Positions 18,336-27,418 are shown, counted from the stretch's first letter. The stretch: DNA of 64,000 nucleotides from CAVRTM01 sp963724015 (GCA_963724015.1 CAVRTM010000018.1:85406-149405); one strand, 5' to 3'. A program made the numbers and translations. The notes: generated by a model not told the origin, from the sequence alone.

Positions 18336-19540
18336 ATGGAGGGGACCAGCTTCGAGGAGGACTACGCGGCGCTGTTCGCCGTCGCGCCGATGCTGCGCCG
18401 GGTGCTGGCTCGGTTGGACCAGTTCGGGTCGGACCAGCTGGGGCCGGTGTTCGCCGAGCTGGACGCCGTGAAGAGCCTGTCCGGTGCGGGTCAGGTCGGG
18501 ATGCTGGACCAGGGGCTGACCCGCGGGGACGTGCGGGCCTCGGATGCGGCGTCGCCGGCGGGCTGGGTCCGCGAGTGGGGCCCGTCCTTCCGGGTCGGTG
18601 GCGCGGCGGCGTTGGTGCAGGTGGCCGAGGCGGTCGCCAAGCCTGACAACGCCCCGCTGGCCGAGGCGGTCCTGGCCGCGCGGGTCCCGGTCGGCAACGC
18701 CGCGGTCGCGCTGACCGAGATGGACAAGCTGCTGCCGCGGTTGACCCCGGCGTGCGCGGAGACGGTGCTGTCGGGGTTTGTGGCCATCGCGGAGACCGAC
18801 GGGCCGGCCCAGATCCGGGCGCTGCGACCGCGGGTGATCGCCAGGTATGGGCGGTGGGGGAGTTCCAGCGCCGGGAGGACCTGCTCAAGCACGGCCGGTC
18901 CCTGTCCCAGCCGTACGCCGATGACGGGATGGCCGAGTACCGGCTGCGGCTGGACCCCGAAGGGCAGGCGGTGCTGGAGGCGATCCTGGGGCCGCTGGCC
19001 GCACCGCAACCCTCGACGGTGACCGGGTCGGACCTCCGCACCAGCGACCAGCGCCGCGCCGACGCGCTGGTCGAGGTCTGCCGGCGCGCCGCCGCCGCGG
19101 GCGGGGAGGCACCGACCACACCCAAGGCCGCGGTGGTGGTGACGATGGACTACCAGGACCTGAAGGGCCTGACCGGGGCCGGGACGACGCTGACTGGAGA
19201 CCTCCTGGCCCCCGAGACGGTGCGGCGGATGGCCTGCGACGCCGCGATCATCCCCGCGGTCCTGGGCGGAAGGTCCGAGCTGCTGGACCTGGGCCGGACC
19301 GTGCGGCTTGCGACGCCGAAGCTGTTCCTGGCGTTGTGCCTGCGTGACCGCGGCTGCACCTTCCCGGGCTGCTCGCGCCCACCGGCGTGGTGCGATGCCC
19401 ACCACTGCCAGCATTGGTGCGACGGCGGACCCACCGACCTGTCCAACATGGCCCTGCTGTGTCCGCGGCACCACACGATCGTGCACCAGAAGGGCTACAC
19501 CGCCACGGTCACCACGACCGAGGTCACCTGGCATCTGTAG
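18336..19540 (+). CDS. DUF222/HNH endonuclease domain protein (13E12 repeat family); one frameshift
   Basis: A member of the multi-copy actinobacterial 13E12 family. The N-terminal two thirds is the helical DUF222 region (from MEGTSFEEDYAALFAV to about AVVVTMDYQDLKG). The C-terminus is an HNH nuclease domain with zinc-binding Cys pairs and catalytic His (CTFPGCSRPPAWCDAHH, then CPRHHTIVHQKG). A G is missing from a G run at about 18862; adding it joins RYGRWG to EFQRREDLL, giving about 401 residues. These genes are scattered in actinobacterial genomes and associated with mobility, but their role is unknown. No terminal repeats are visible. It marks the left side of the more accessory-looking segment. 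Confidence 0.85.
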
Positions 19541-19700
19541 CTGCCCCGCCCCGCGACCCGCCCCCACCCGGCGGGTCGCACCGGCACGCTCGCAGGCACG
19601 CTGCAAGGCCGCAGACGTGCCCCGGGACGGTTGTGACGCGGCGCGCGGGGTAGCAGGGGGATCGAGGCGACGACGGAACGACCGGAGGAGTGGAGATCTG

Positions 19701-20201
19701 ATGAGTGGGTTGAGCCGGCGAGGTCCCCTCCTCGTGCGAGGTGCTCTGCGGGGTGCCGTGGCAGGCGTGCTGGGCGTGGCGGCGATGACGGTGGGGGAGA
19801 AGGTCGAGCAGTCGCTCACCCGACGTCCGGACTCTTATGTGCCCGGACGAGCGCTGCTCACCCTGGTCGGCCGCCATGCCCCAGACGAGGCCAAGCCGCT
19901 CGTGGCCAACCAGCTCCTCCACTGGGCCACCGGGGCCACGCTGGGTGCGCTCCGTGGCGTCTGGTCGGTGGTCGGTCTGCGCGGTCCTCGGGCCAACCTC
20001 GCGCACACGGTCGTGCGCCTGAGCTTCGACCAGACGGTGGAGAACGTCAGCGGAGCGGGGGCGCCGCCCCACACCTGGCCGGTCAACGAGCAGATGGTCG
20101 ACGTCTGGCACAAGGCCGTCTTCTCCCTCGTGACCGGTGTACTCGCCGATCGGTGGATCCCGAACAACCTGGAGTCGCACCGCGGTACGACGAGCCACTG
20201 A
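19701..20201 (+). CDS. Conserved hypothetical membrane protein
   Basis: 166 residues with a basic N-terminus and a first hydrophobic stretch (GALRGAVAGVLGVAAM), then segments with alternating small residues (LLHWATGATLGALRGVW) and a weaker C-terminal helix (AVFSLVTGVLADRWIP). ATG 19701 has GGAG 5-8 bp upstream. It resembles short actinobacterial membrane proteins of unknown function that begin with AVAG and MTVGEKVEQ. No operon partner: the HNH gene ends 160 bp upstream and the next gene is convergent. Function unknown. Confidence 0.65.
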   Translation: MSGLSRRGPLLVRGALRGAVAGVLGVAAMTVGEKVEQSLTRRPDSYVPGRALLTLVGRHAPDEAKPLVANQLLHWATGATLGALRGVWSVVGLRGPRANLAHTVVRLSFDQTVENVSGAGAPPHTWPVNEQMVDVWHKAVFSLVTGVLADRWIPNNLESHRGTTSH

Positions 20202-20561
20202 CGCCTCGGGAGGAAGCCGTGGCCTCCGCCCGAAGTTCGGCCACGCCTCGTCCTCAGACCCTGGTCGGGAGGGAGCTACGGAACCTCGCGTCGTGCGTGG
20301 ATGGTGGGCGGCTACCGGTGAGATTCCCTGCCGCGCTCGGTTGGTTGACGGGGACGCGGCTTTCCCGGAGACCGTAGCAGCGGCTGGTGACGCTGACGCG
20401 AGCCCGTGAGCCCGCGAGCCCGGAGGGGCTGGCGGCAGGCCGCACCAGGTGCGGTGGCCTAGCGGCCCGGTCCTCGTGGCCACCTCCTGGTGCCGAAAGT
20501 GCACAGGTCCTGTCGCGCGGCAGCGCGCGGAGGCGCTGCGCCCGTCCTCATACCTTCAGGC
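20202..20561. other. 360-bp gap without a convincing gene
   Basis: Lies between convergent genes. Several short open frames exist on both strands, but none shows a start site with codon bias like its neighbours. Short imperfect hairpins occur near 20205-20235. I see no clear terminator, RNA or repeat here. Confidence 0.5.
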
Positions 20562-21593
20562 TCATGCCGACTGCCGGCGCCGCCTGGCACCGCGTAGCAG
20601 CAGAACGGAGGCAAGAACCACCAGCGCAGCGCCCGCCAGAACCCATGGCCACGCTTTCAGATCAGGAAGGAGCGCCGGCTCAACCGCGTGATACGGACCG
20701 GGACTGTCGCTTGCTTCCACGACGTCGGCAGCGGCCGCCTGCCTACCGCCCTGCCCGTACAGGACGGTCTGCCAACGGCCGTCTGCCGCACGGTCGATGC
20801 CGCTCACCAGCGGCGCGACGTTGTCCGCGCTGGCTGCGCGCATCGCGGTGTCGGCGGTCACGGCGACGACCTGTGGGCCGTCCGCACCGAGCACGCCGCC
20901 GGGGAGTGGAACCCTCACGCGTGAGGGGGCGCCGTCTGCGCCTGGAAGCGTGGAGGTCGACTGGACACCGCTTCGGACCGTGAGCCTCAATGTCCCGACC
21001 CAGCCGGCATGTAGCTGCATACCGCTTTGGGGCTCCAGCAGCGCGACCGCGTACCGGGATCCCGGCAGCGCGTGGTGGACGACCGCGGCTGCCGCGTCCC
21101 GCGCCGCAGTCGAACTCATGACTGGGTCGACGCGCCCCAGGGTCGCAGCGAGGTCGGCGCCCTTCACCAAGAATTTCGCGCTCACGCGCACCTGCTGTGT
21201 CGGGGCTTCCAGGGCGTCGCGAGCGGCGATGGCATCCCGACCTCCGTCACCGGCGAGGATCCACGGCCGCAGCAGGAACGACGTTCGCTCCGGTGCGGGG
21301 GCGTTGCCGGCGCTGCGCGCGTCGCCGGACTCCGCACCCTGGATCGTCGCTGCCGCTGGCACTGGCACGACCACCGCGACCGCTCCTGTGGGCCTGGGCA
21401 GCTTCCAGCGCAGGTCAAGCTGTTCCACGGCACCAGCGCTGACGACGACGGTCGACCCGACCACCCGCACCGCACCGGAACCGTCGAACACCGCACCGGC
21501 GGCCCGGGCAGGAAGTGCCAACGCGAACAACCCAGCGAGCGCTAGCGACGCGCCCAGCCCTCCTCTCATGACCGACCGCGACCCAACGCCCAT
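20562..21593 (-). CDS. Secreted or surface-anchored protein with C-terminal membrane helix, function unknown
   Basis: 343 residues. The N-terminus is a signal peptide (GLGASLALAGLFALALPARA). The C-terminus has one membrane helix (WPWVLAGAALVVLASVLLL) followed by GARRRRQSA, a stop-transfer tail, so the body of about 270 residues should be outside the cell. It is rich in Ala, Val and Pro with repeated AVVVPVPAAAT-like beta strands and has only no or very few Cys. The arrangement is reminiscent of DUF2330-type proteins, but I cannot confirm that. ATG 21593 is chosen over TTG 21596; ATG 21569 is an alternative. Isolated gene. Confidence 0.65.
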   Translation of the reverse strand: MGVGSRSVMRGGLGASLALAGLFALALPARAAGAVFDGSGAVRVVGSTVVVSAGAVEQLDLRWKLPRPTGAVAVVVPVPAAATIQGAESGDARSAGNAPAPERTSFLLRPWILAGDGGRDAIAARDALEAPTQQVRVSAKFLVKGADLAATLGRVDPVMSSTAARDAAAAVVHHALPGSRYAVALLEPQSGMQLHAGWVGTLRLTVRSGVQSTSTLPGADGAPSRVRVPLPGGVLGADGPQVVAVTADTAMRAASADNVAPLVSGIDRAADGRWQTVLYGQGGRQAAAADVVEASDSPGPYHAVEPALLPDLKAWPWVLAGAALVVLASVLLLRGARRRRQSA

Positions 21594-21735
21594 CAACGGC
21601 CCCCGAAGGCAGGTTCGGTGCCGAGGTGCTGCTTGCTGAACAAGGTCCCCCGCATGTCGACCCCTTCAGGTGCTGGTACCGGAGGTCTGCCACAGCGGCG
21701 GCCCCGCAGACGGTTCAGCAGACAGTCCTGGCGGC

Positions 21736-21890
21736 CTATGTCGCCTGGCCGCGTGCGTGCCGCTTGCCGGCAAGGGCCTCGACCACCGCCCGCCAGGCGT
21801 CGATGAGGTCCGCCTCCGGCACTTCGCTGAACGACAAGAGCCGCCGCGCCGCCCATTCCCACCGCCACCGCCCCGTCTGAGGGTCCCGCA
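21736..21890 (-). pseudogene. Possible C-terminal gene fragment
   Basis: On the minus strand a frame ending at TAG 21738-21736 reads WEWAARRLLSFSEVPEADL, then IDAWRAVVEALAGKRHARGQ. It has natural amino-acid composition and GC-rich third positions, unlike the other frames. It has no start codon or ribosome binding site and fades upstream, so it looks like the tail of a truncated gene. The rest of the 21594-21950 gap shows nothing I can support. Confidence 0.3.
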
Positions 21891-21950
21891 ATCCGCGCGG
21901 CCGCGCCCACAGGGCCGAGGACCGCTGCCGTCGAGAGTTGCTGCGGCATC

Positions 21951-22880
21951 ATGGGTTCCATGTCGAGTCGCGCAGCTGAAGTAGCCGTCCCCGCAGGTGA
22001 AGTCCTGACCGGTCACGAGTTGCTGCGCCTTCTTGGCCCCGTGCGCGACGCTGGCCCCCTCGCGCCTGAGATCCACGAGGAAGTGCAGTGCGAGGGGTAC
22101 ACGCGCCGCCTCGTGTCATACGACGTGCCTTCGGGCCGTGCGTCGGCGTTCGTGTGCATTCCCGAGCACCCGGCCGGGCCGGCGCCGCTGGTGTTCTGCC
22201 ACCACCAGCACGCCGGCGAGTTCGACCTCGGCAAGAGCGAGGCCTGTGGGCTGCGCGGCGATCCCGACCAGGCGTACGCGGCCGAGCTCGCTCAGCGCGG
22301 GTTCGTCACCATCGCACCGGACTCCATCGGGTTCGAGGACCGCAACTGGGCGGACGGGTCGAACGTCAGCTGGTTCGAGCTGTCCTCCCGGCTGGTGAAG
22401 GGAGGCACGCTGCTGGCTGACGAGCTGCAGGAGGTGTCGCTGGCCATCGACTACGCGAGCACTCTGGCCGAGGTCGACCCGGGCCGTATCGGCTTCATCG
22501 GGCACTCCTTCGGTGGCCGGATGGCGATGTGGGCTCCCGCTTGGGACGAGCGCATCCGGGCCAGCGTGTCGAACTGCGGATGCATCTCTTACCGGGAGTC
22601 CTTCTCTCGGGACGCCGGCTTCCAGGCCGACTTCGTCGTACCCGGGTTCGCCGCACGATTCGACGTCGAGGACGTGCTCGCCCTGTCGACCAACTGCGAG
22701 GTCCTGGTCATCGCTGCGCAGGACGACGTCTGGAGTCGAGGAGCCTCCGACATCGACCGCCGCCTGCGCGAGCGAGGCGTCGACCACGTCCGCGTCCAAC
22801 AGGTTCCCGGTGACCACGAGTTCCGGCGGCCGGAGCGTGAGCTCGCGTACGCCTTCCTGGCCGATCTCTTGAAGCCGTGA
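21951..22880 (+). CDS. Alpha/beta hydrolase, dienelactone-hydrolase/acetyl-xylan-esterase-like
   Basis: A 309-residue cytoplasmic hydrolase. The nucleophile elbow is GFIGHSFGG (Ser about residue 188) with a C-terminal catalytic His in VPGDHEFRRPE. An oxyanion-type HHQHAGEF follows strand 3, and the acid is probably in VIAAQDDVWS. The size and HHQ motif fit DLH-like or ABHD-type hydrolases acting on small esters; substrate unknown. ATG 21951 and ATG 21960 are both possible and neither has a good Shine-Dalgarno. It stands alone between the secreted protein and tRNA-Ser. Codon usage is slightly less GC-rich than in the purine genes. Confidence 0.8.
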   Translation: MGSMSSRAAEVAVPAGEVLTGHELLRLLGPVRDAGPLAPEIHEEVQCEGYTRRLVSYDVPSGRASAFVCIPEHPAGPAPLVFCHHQHAGEFDLGKSEACGLRGDPDQAYAAELAQRGFVTIAPDSIGFEDRNWADGSNVSWFELSSRLVKGGTLLADELQEVSLAIDYASTLAEVDPGRIGFIGHSFGGRMAMWAPAWDERIRASVSNCGCISYRESFSRDAGFQADFVVPGFAARFDVEDVLALSTNCEVLVIAAQDDVWSRGASDIDRRLRERGVDHVRVQQVPGDHEFRRPERELAYAFLADLLKP

Positions 22881-23069
22881 GGCTTGCTGCGCCGCTCATG
22901 TGGTTCCAAGCCTCGGCCGTCCTGCGCGGCACCACCAGCCAGGTCACGGTCCCCGCCGCGGGCGACGCCCGCACGACCCCGACGCCCGCATCGGTTACCG
23001 CACCCGCACGTACGCGAACCGGACCTCGCACGTCTACGGCTACCAGCTCATCGCGTTCACCAGCGTCGG

Positions 23070-23096
23070 CCCGGCCGGACATGAAGTCCGGCCGGG
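23070..23096. terminator. Strong hairpin between the hydrolase and tRNA-Ser
   Basis: Perfect 11-bp stem (CCCGGCCGGAC, loop ATGAA, GTCCGGCCGGG). On the plus strand it is followed by GTTTCGTC. It lies about 190 bp after the hydrolase stop and 40 bp beyond the 3' end of the minus-strand tRNA, so it may serve either transcript. Confidence 0.5.
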
Positions 23097-23107
23097 GTTT
23101 CGTCAAT

Positions 23108-23125
23108 CGGAACGTATACGTTCCG
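23108..23125. promoter_or_regulatory. Perfect 18-bp palindrome next to tRNA-Ser
   Basis: CGGAACGTATACGTTCCG is fully self-complementary and is 12 bp from the tRNA 3' end. Its centre is AT-rich and it has no T run, so it is more like a protein-binding site than a terminator. No gene start lies just downstream on either strand. Confidence 0.5.
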
Positions 23126-23136
23126 TAAGTCCCTCG

Positions 23137-23219
23137 CGGAGGGTGTGGGATTTGAACCCACGGACGTTTCCGTCGGGCGCTTTCAAGGCGCCTGCACTCG
23201 GCCGCTATGCGAACCCTCC
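23137..23219 (-). tRNA. tRNA-Ser(UGA)
   Basis: Class II tRNA of 83 nt with acceptor arm GGAGGGT/ACCCTCC, discriminator G, anticodon loop CTTGAAA (anticodon TGA, reads UCA and related Ser codons), a long variable arm and a T-loop GGTTCAAATCC. No encoded CCA. Confidence 0.93.
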
Positions 23220-23595
23220 AGCGGCCGGCGGCATCGCTGTCGCCGGCTGCACGCCGCATCATCGCATCCGGGGAGGGGGAGCCGTCCAGCCGGTCGCGGC
23301 CGGCGCGTGATCTGGAGGCGCACGGCGGGGAGCCTGTCGGGTGCGTCAGGCGAGGCGGACCAGGAGGCGGCACGGGGACGGCATACGGCATCACCGGCGT
23401 GTGACACGACCGCGCCGGTTCTGGCGGATCACACAAGGCGGCCGTGTCGACCCCGGGGAAGTTTGGCGTTTCGGTGGCTGTGCCGGCGGTCGGCCGGGCC
23501 CGACTCTGGGTGCAGCCCGCCCCGTCGTGCAGGACCAGCGTCCCGCGCCGGGGAACGCCGGCGGCGAAGGCCGTCCCAGCCCCACGAGGTGCCCC
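23220..23595. other. 376-bp gap upstream of the purine permease
   Basis: No open frame here has convincing codon bias. It should hold the promoter of the permease-uraD-uraH-uricase operon and that of tRNA-Ser. I found no purine riboswitch-like structure. ATG 23596 has only a weak GAGGTG upstream. Confidence 0.5.
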
Positions 23596-25534
23596 ATGTC
23601 GCAGCCCACGGCCACCGCAGGCCCGCGCCGCACCGTCGCCCACCCCGTCGACGAGGTGCTCCCGCCCGGCAGGCTGGCGATCTACGGCTTCCAGCACGTC
23701 CTGGCGTTCTCCGCCGGCGCGGTCATCGTCCCGATCCTGCTCGCCGGCGCCATCGGGCTGACCCAGCAGCAGCTGATCCACCTGATCAACGCCGACCTGT
23801 TCACGTGCGGGATCGCCTCGATCATCCAGTCGGTCGGGTTCTGGAAGGTCGGCGTGCGGCTCCCGCTGCTGCAGGGGGTCACCTTCACCGCCGTCAGCCC
23901 GATGATCGCCATCGGCCTCGCGGCGGGAGGAGGCACCGACGGGCTGCTGGTGATCTACGGCGCCGTGATCGTCGCGGGCCTGTTCACCTTCCTCGTGGCC
24001 CCGTACTTCAGCCGCCTGATCCGTTTCTTCCCCCCGGTGGTGACCGGCACCGTCATCCTCATCATCGGGATCGCCCTGCTGCCCGTCGCCGCCTCCGACG
24101 CCGTGGGCGGCGGGGGTGCGGCCGACATCAAGAGCGGCGCCAACCTCGCCTACGCCCTGGGCACCCTGCTGCTCATCGTGCTGATCCAGCGCATCTTCCG
24201 CGGCTTCATGGCGACCGTCGCGCGTGCTCGTCGGGCTGGTCGTCGGGACGCTCGTCGCGTGGGCCCTGGGGGACGCGAGCTTCGACGCCGTCAGCGGCTC
24301 GGGCTGGGTCGGCGTGACGACGCCGTTCTCCTTCGGCTGGCCGCGGTTCAGCGTCGCGGCGATCATCTCGATGATCGTGGTCATGCTCATCACGGCGGTC
24401 GAGACCACCGGCGACGTGTTCGCCACGGGCGAGATCGTCGACAAGCGCATCACGCGCGAAGACATCGGCCGGGCGCTGCGTGCCGACGGCCTCGCCACGG
24501 TCATCGGCGGCCTCTTCAACTCCTTTCCCTACACCTGCTTCGCCGAGAACGTGGGCCTCGTGCGCCTCACCCGCGTCAAGAGCCGGTACGTCGTCGCGAC
24601 GGCCGGCCTCTTCATGATCGTCCTCGGGCTGCTGCCCAAGGCGGGGGCGGTCGTCGCCGGCATCCCGCACCCCGTGCTCGGCGGCGCGGCGCTGGCCATG
24701 TTCGCCACCGTGGCCGTCGTGGGCATCCAGACGCTGTCACGGGTCGACTTCAACGACCACCGCAACGTCGTGATCGTCGGCACCAGCGTCGGCCTGGCCA
24801 TGCTCGTCACCGTCCAGCCGGACGTCGCCAAGGCCGTGCCGTCCTGGGCCGAGATCATCTTCGGCAGCGGCATCACCCTGGGCAGCATCACCGCGATCGT
24901 GCTGAACCTGCTGTTCCACCACGTCGGCAAGGACTTCGGCCCTGCCATCGCCGGCACGCCGGGGGACGCCACGGTGCGCCTGGACCAGCTCAACGCGATG
25001 TCGCGCGAGGAGTTCGTGCGCACGTTCGGACGGCTGTTCCAGGGCTCGGCCTGGGTGGCCGAGCAGGCTTACGACCGGCGGCCGTTCACGGACACCCACG
25101 ACCTGCGGGTCGCGTTCCAGGAGGCGCTGCTGTCAGGACGCCGCGCGGACCAGGACGAGCTGATCGCCCACTACCCCGACCTCGGCGCGGACCGGGTCGC
25201 CGACGGCGAGGAGGGGCAGGACTCGGTCCGCGACCAGTCCGCCGCCGGCCTGACCCGACTGAGCGACGAGGAGCAGCAACGGTTCGTCGAGCTCACCACG
25301 GCCTACCGCCGGCAGTTCGGCATCCCGCTGATCGTGTGCGTGCGCGACGTCGGGACGCGGGACTCCATCCTGCGGACCGGCTGGCAACGGATGGAGAACT
25401 CGCCATCGCAGGAGCGTGCCGCGGCGCTGATCGAGGTCGCCAAGATCGCCAACCACCGGTTCGACGACCTGGTCGCCGAGGCCAACCCGATCACCAGCGC
25501 CCGCACGCGCCGGTTCGAGCAGCTGGGCAGCTGA
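23596..25534 (+). CDS. NCS2 purine permease fused to an OHCU decarboxylase domain; one frameshift
   Basis: A purine/xanthine/urate-type proton symporter with a catabolic enzyme domain on its C-terminus. Residues about 20-455 are a 12-14 helix NCS2 transporter (GFQHVLAFSAGAVIVPILL, then ETTGDVFATGEI, and NSFPYTCFAENVGLVRLTRVKSRYV-type conserved loops). Residues about 461-640 match the 2-oxo-4-hydroxy-4-carboxy-5-ureidoimidazoline decarboxylase fold (LNAMSREEFVRTFGRLF, AHYPDLGADR, ALIEVAKIANHRFDDLV). The candidate catalytic His of AHYPDL and Arg of NHRFDDL are kept, while the usual Glu-Gln appears as Asp-Gln. One extra C at about 24223 breaks the frame in the transporter. The stop overlaps uraD by TGATG. 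Confidence 0.87.
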
Positions 25535-26052
25535 TGGCCGTCCACGAGGGCCTCGGCCTGACCGTCCTCAACGCGCTTCCCGCGCCGGAGGCCGAGCGCG
25601 TCCTCGCCGCCTGCTGCGCCTCGCCGAGGTGGGCGTCCGCGGTCGCCGCGGGACGCCCCTACGCCTCACCGGAGCAGCTGTTCGACGCGGCCGACGACGC
25701 CCTCGCAGACCTCGACGAGGACGACGTGTCCCGTGCGCTGGCGGGGCACCCGCGCATCGGAGAGCGTGCCGAGGGTGAGGACGGGGCATGGTCCCGACGC
25801 GAGCAGTCCGGGCTCAGCGGCGCCGAGGCGAGCACGCTGCGCGCGTTGGCGGAGGGAAACCGTTCGTACGAGGCCAAGTTCGGCCAGGTCTACCTCGTGT
25901 GCGCCTCAGGGCGCAGTGCCGAGGAGCTGCTCGCGGTGCTGCAGCGGCGGCTGCGCAACGACCCGGTGACTGAGCGCGCCGTCGTACGCCGGGAGCTGGG
26001 TCTGATCAACCGGATCCGGCTCGGCCGACTGGTGGAGGACACGGCGGCATGA
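25534..26052 (+). CDS. uraD: 2-oxo-4-hydroxy-4-carboxy-5-ureidoimidazoline (OHCU) decarboxylase
   Basis: Cytoplasmic enzyme that converts OHCU to S-allantoin, the last step of urate breakdown. 172 residues. It contains LNALPAPEAERVLAACC near the N-terminus, the catalytic His in GHPRIGERAEG, REQSGLSG with the conserved Glu, and a C-terminal LGLINRIRLGRLV. It starts in the stop of the permease fusion and overlaps uraH (ATGA), so all four genes are translationally coupled. It is a second OHCU decarboxylase next to the domain fused to the permease, so this one may be the main soluble enzyme. Confidence 0.9.
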   Translation: MAVHEGLGLTVLNALPAPEAERVLAACCASPRWASAVAAGRPYASPEQLFDAADDALADLDEDDVSRALAGHPRIGERAEGEDGAWSRREQSGLSGAEASTLRALAEGNRSYEAKFGQVYLVCASGRSAEELLAVLQRRLRNDPVTERAVVRRELGLINRIRLGRLVEDTAA

Positions 26053-26387
26053 GCGCTTCTGCCGTGACCACCCACGTCCTCGACACGGCGCGGGGAACAC
26101 CCGCGGCTGGTGTGCCGGTGCGCCTGTCCCGCCTCGACGCGGACGTCAGCACAGTGGTCGGTGCCGGTGAGACCGACGAGGACGGCCGTTGCACCGGTCT
26201 GGCCGCGCCGGAGCTGGAGCCCGGCACCTACCGGCTGCACTTCGACACCGCGGCGTACTTCGAGCGCACCGGACAGCAAGGCTTCTTTCCGGAAGTGTCG
26301 ATCACGTTCCTGCTGGGCGACACCGGCCACTTCCACGTGCCGCTGCTGTTGTCACCCTTCGCCTACTCCACCTACCGCGGGAGCTGA
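26049..26387 (+). CDS. uraH: 5-hydroxyisourate hydrolase
   Basis: Transthyretin-fold enzyme hydrolysing 5-hydroxyisourate, the product of urate oxidase, to OHCU. 112 residues, standard length. It shows the N-terminal TTHVLDTARGTPAAGVPV signature with the active-site His, the middle RLHFDTAAYF, and the C-terminal YSTYRGS tetrapeptide that distinguishes it from vertebrate transthyretin. It overlaps uraD at its start and is 2 bp from urate oxidase. Confidence 0.95.
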   Translation: MSASAVTTHVLDTARGTPAAGVPVRLSRLDADVSTVVGAGETDEDGRCTGLAAPELEPGTYRLHFDTAAYFERTGQQGFFPEVSITFLLGDTGHFHVPLLLSPFAYSTYRGS

Positions 26388-26389
26388 CC

Positions 26390-27295
26390 ATGGGACTCGT
26401 CCTCGGACCGAACCAGTACGGCAAGGCCGAGAGCCGCGTCGTGCGCATCTACCGCGACACCGCGCGGCACGAGATCCGCGACGTCACCGTCTCCACCGCC
26501 CTGCGGGGCGACTTCGCCGACGCGCACCTGGTCGGTGACCAGAGCAAGGTCCTGCCGACCGACAGCCAGAAGAACACCTGCTTCGCGTACGCCAAGGAGA
26601 AGGGGATCGGCGAGGTCGAGGACTACGCGCTGGGCCTGGCCCGGCACTTCGTCGACGACGTCGCCAGCGTGTCCGGGGCCCGGGTCGCGGTGGACGAACT
26701 GGCTTGGGAGCGCATCCCGGTCGACGGGCGAGGGCACGACCACTCGTGGGTGCGCAGGGGCCAGGAGGTGCGCACGACCGTCGTGACCGTCGAGGGCGCC
26801 GGCGAGGAGCAGCGGGCCTGGGTCGTCTCCGGGCTGAAGGACCTCACCCTGCTGAAGTCGACCGGCTCGGAGTTCTTCGGCTTCCTCAAGGACGAGTACA
26901 CGACGTTGCCCGAGACGCACGACCGGGTGATGGCCACCTCCCTGGTGGCGCGCTGGCGCTACGGCCGGCTCGACGTCGACTGGGGCAAGACGTACGACGA
27001 CGTGCGGGCGACCCTGCTGCGGACGTTCGCGACGGTGCACTCCCTCGCCCTGCAGCAGACGCTGTGGGAGATGGGCCAGGCCGTGCTCGCGGCCCATCCG
27101 GAGATCGCGGAGATCCGCTTCTCGGCGCCCAACAAGCACCACTTCCTGGTCGACCTCGAGCCGTTCGGCCTGGGCAACCCGGGCGAGGTGTTCATCGCCG
27201 CCGACCGTCCCTACGGCCTGATCGAGTGCAGTGTCGGCCGCGACGACGCCCCGGACGCCGGCCTGGCCTGGTACACCATCCCGGGGTTCACCTGA
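26390..27295 (+). CDS. pucL: Urate oxidase (uricase)
   Basis: Cofactor-free oxidase converting urate to 5-hydroxyisourate. 301 residues. It has NQYGKAESRVVRIYRD at the N-terminus with the catalytic Lys, TDSQKNTCFAYAKE with the catalytic Thr, and the C-terminal NKHHFLVDLEPFG. The order permease-uraD-uraH-uricase gives a complete route from imported urate to allantoin. The last step to allantoate (allantoinase) is not in this window. After the stop, 120 bp with no strong hairpin separate it from the VOC gene. Confidence 0.95.
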   Translation: MGLVLGPNQYGKAESRVVRIYRDTARHEIRDVTVSTALRGDFADAHLVGDQSKVLPTDSQKNTCFAYAKEKGIGEVEDYALGLARHFVDDVASVSGARVAVDELAWERIPVDGRGHDHSWVRRGQEVRTTVVTVEGAGEEQRAWVVSGLKDLTLLKSTGSEFFGFLKDEYTTLPETHDRVMATSLVARWRYGRLDVDWGKTYDDVRATLLRTFATVHSLALQQTLWEMGQAVLAAHPEIAEIRFSAPNKHHFLVDLEPFGLGNPGEVFIAADRPYGLIECSVGRDDAPDAGLAWYTIPGFT

Positions 27296-27418
27296 GCCGC
27301 CCGGCCCGCGGGGGAGAGGAGGGCGGAGCCGGCGACCAGCCGGGGCTCTGGTCCTCGGCGCTCCTGGCCGTCACGATGGTGAGGCAGGGACCGAACATCC
27401 ACCGTCAAGGAGCTTGTC

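Noticed and set aside
22900..23130. A short protein with YRTRTYANRTSHVYGYQLIAF
   Set aside because: It looks natural for about 30 residues, but has no start or binding site and its flanks are nonsense. It could be a fragment, but I cannot support a gene.
23137..23219. An attachment site with integrated element at tRNA-Ser(UGA)
   Set aside because: No direct repeat of the tRNA 3' end and no integrase gene were found in the window. Kept only as a weak idea in the findings.
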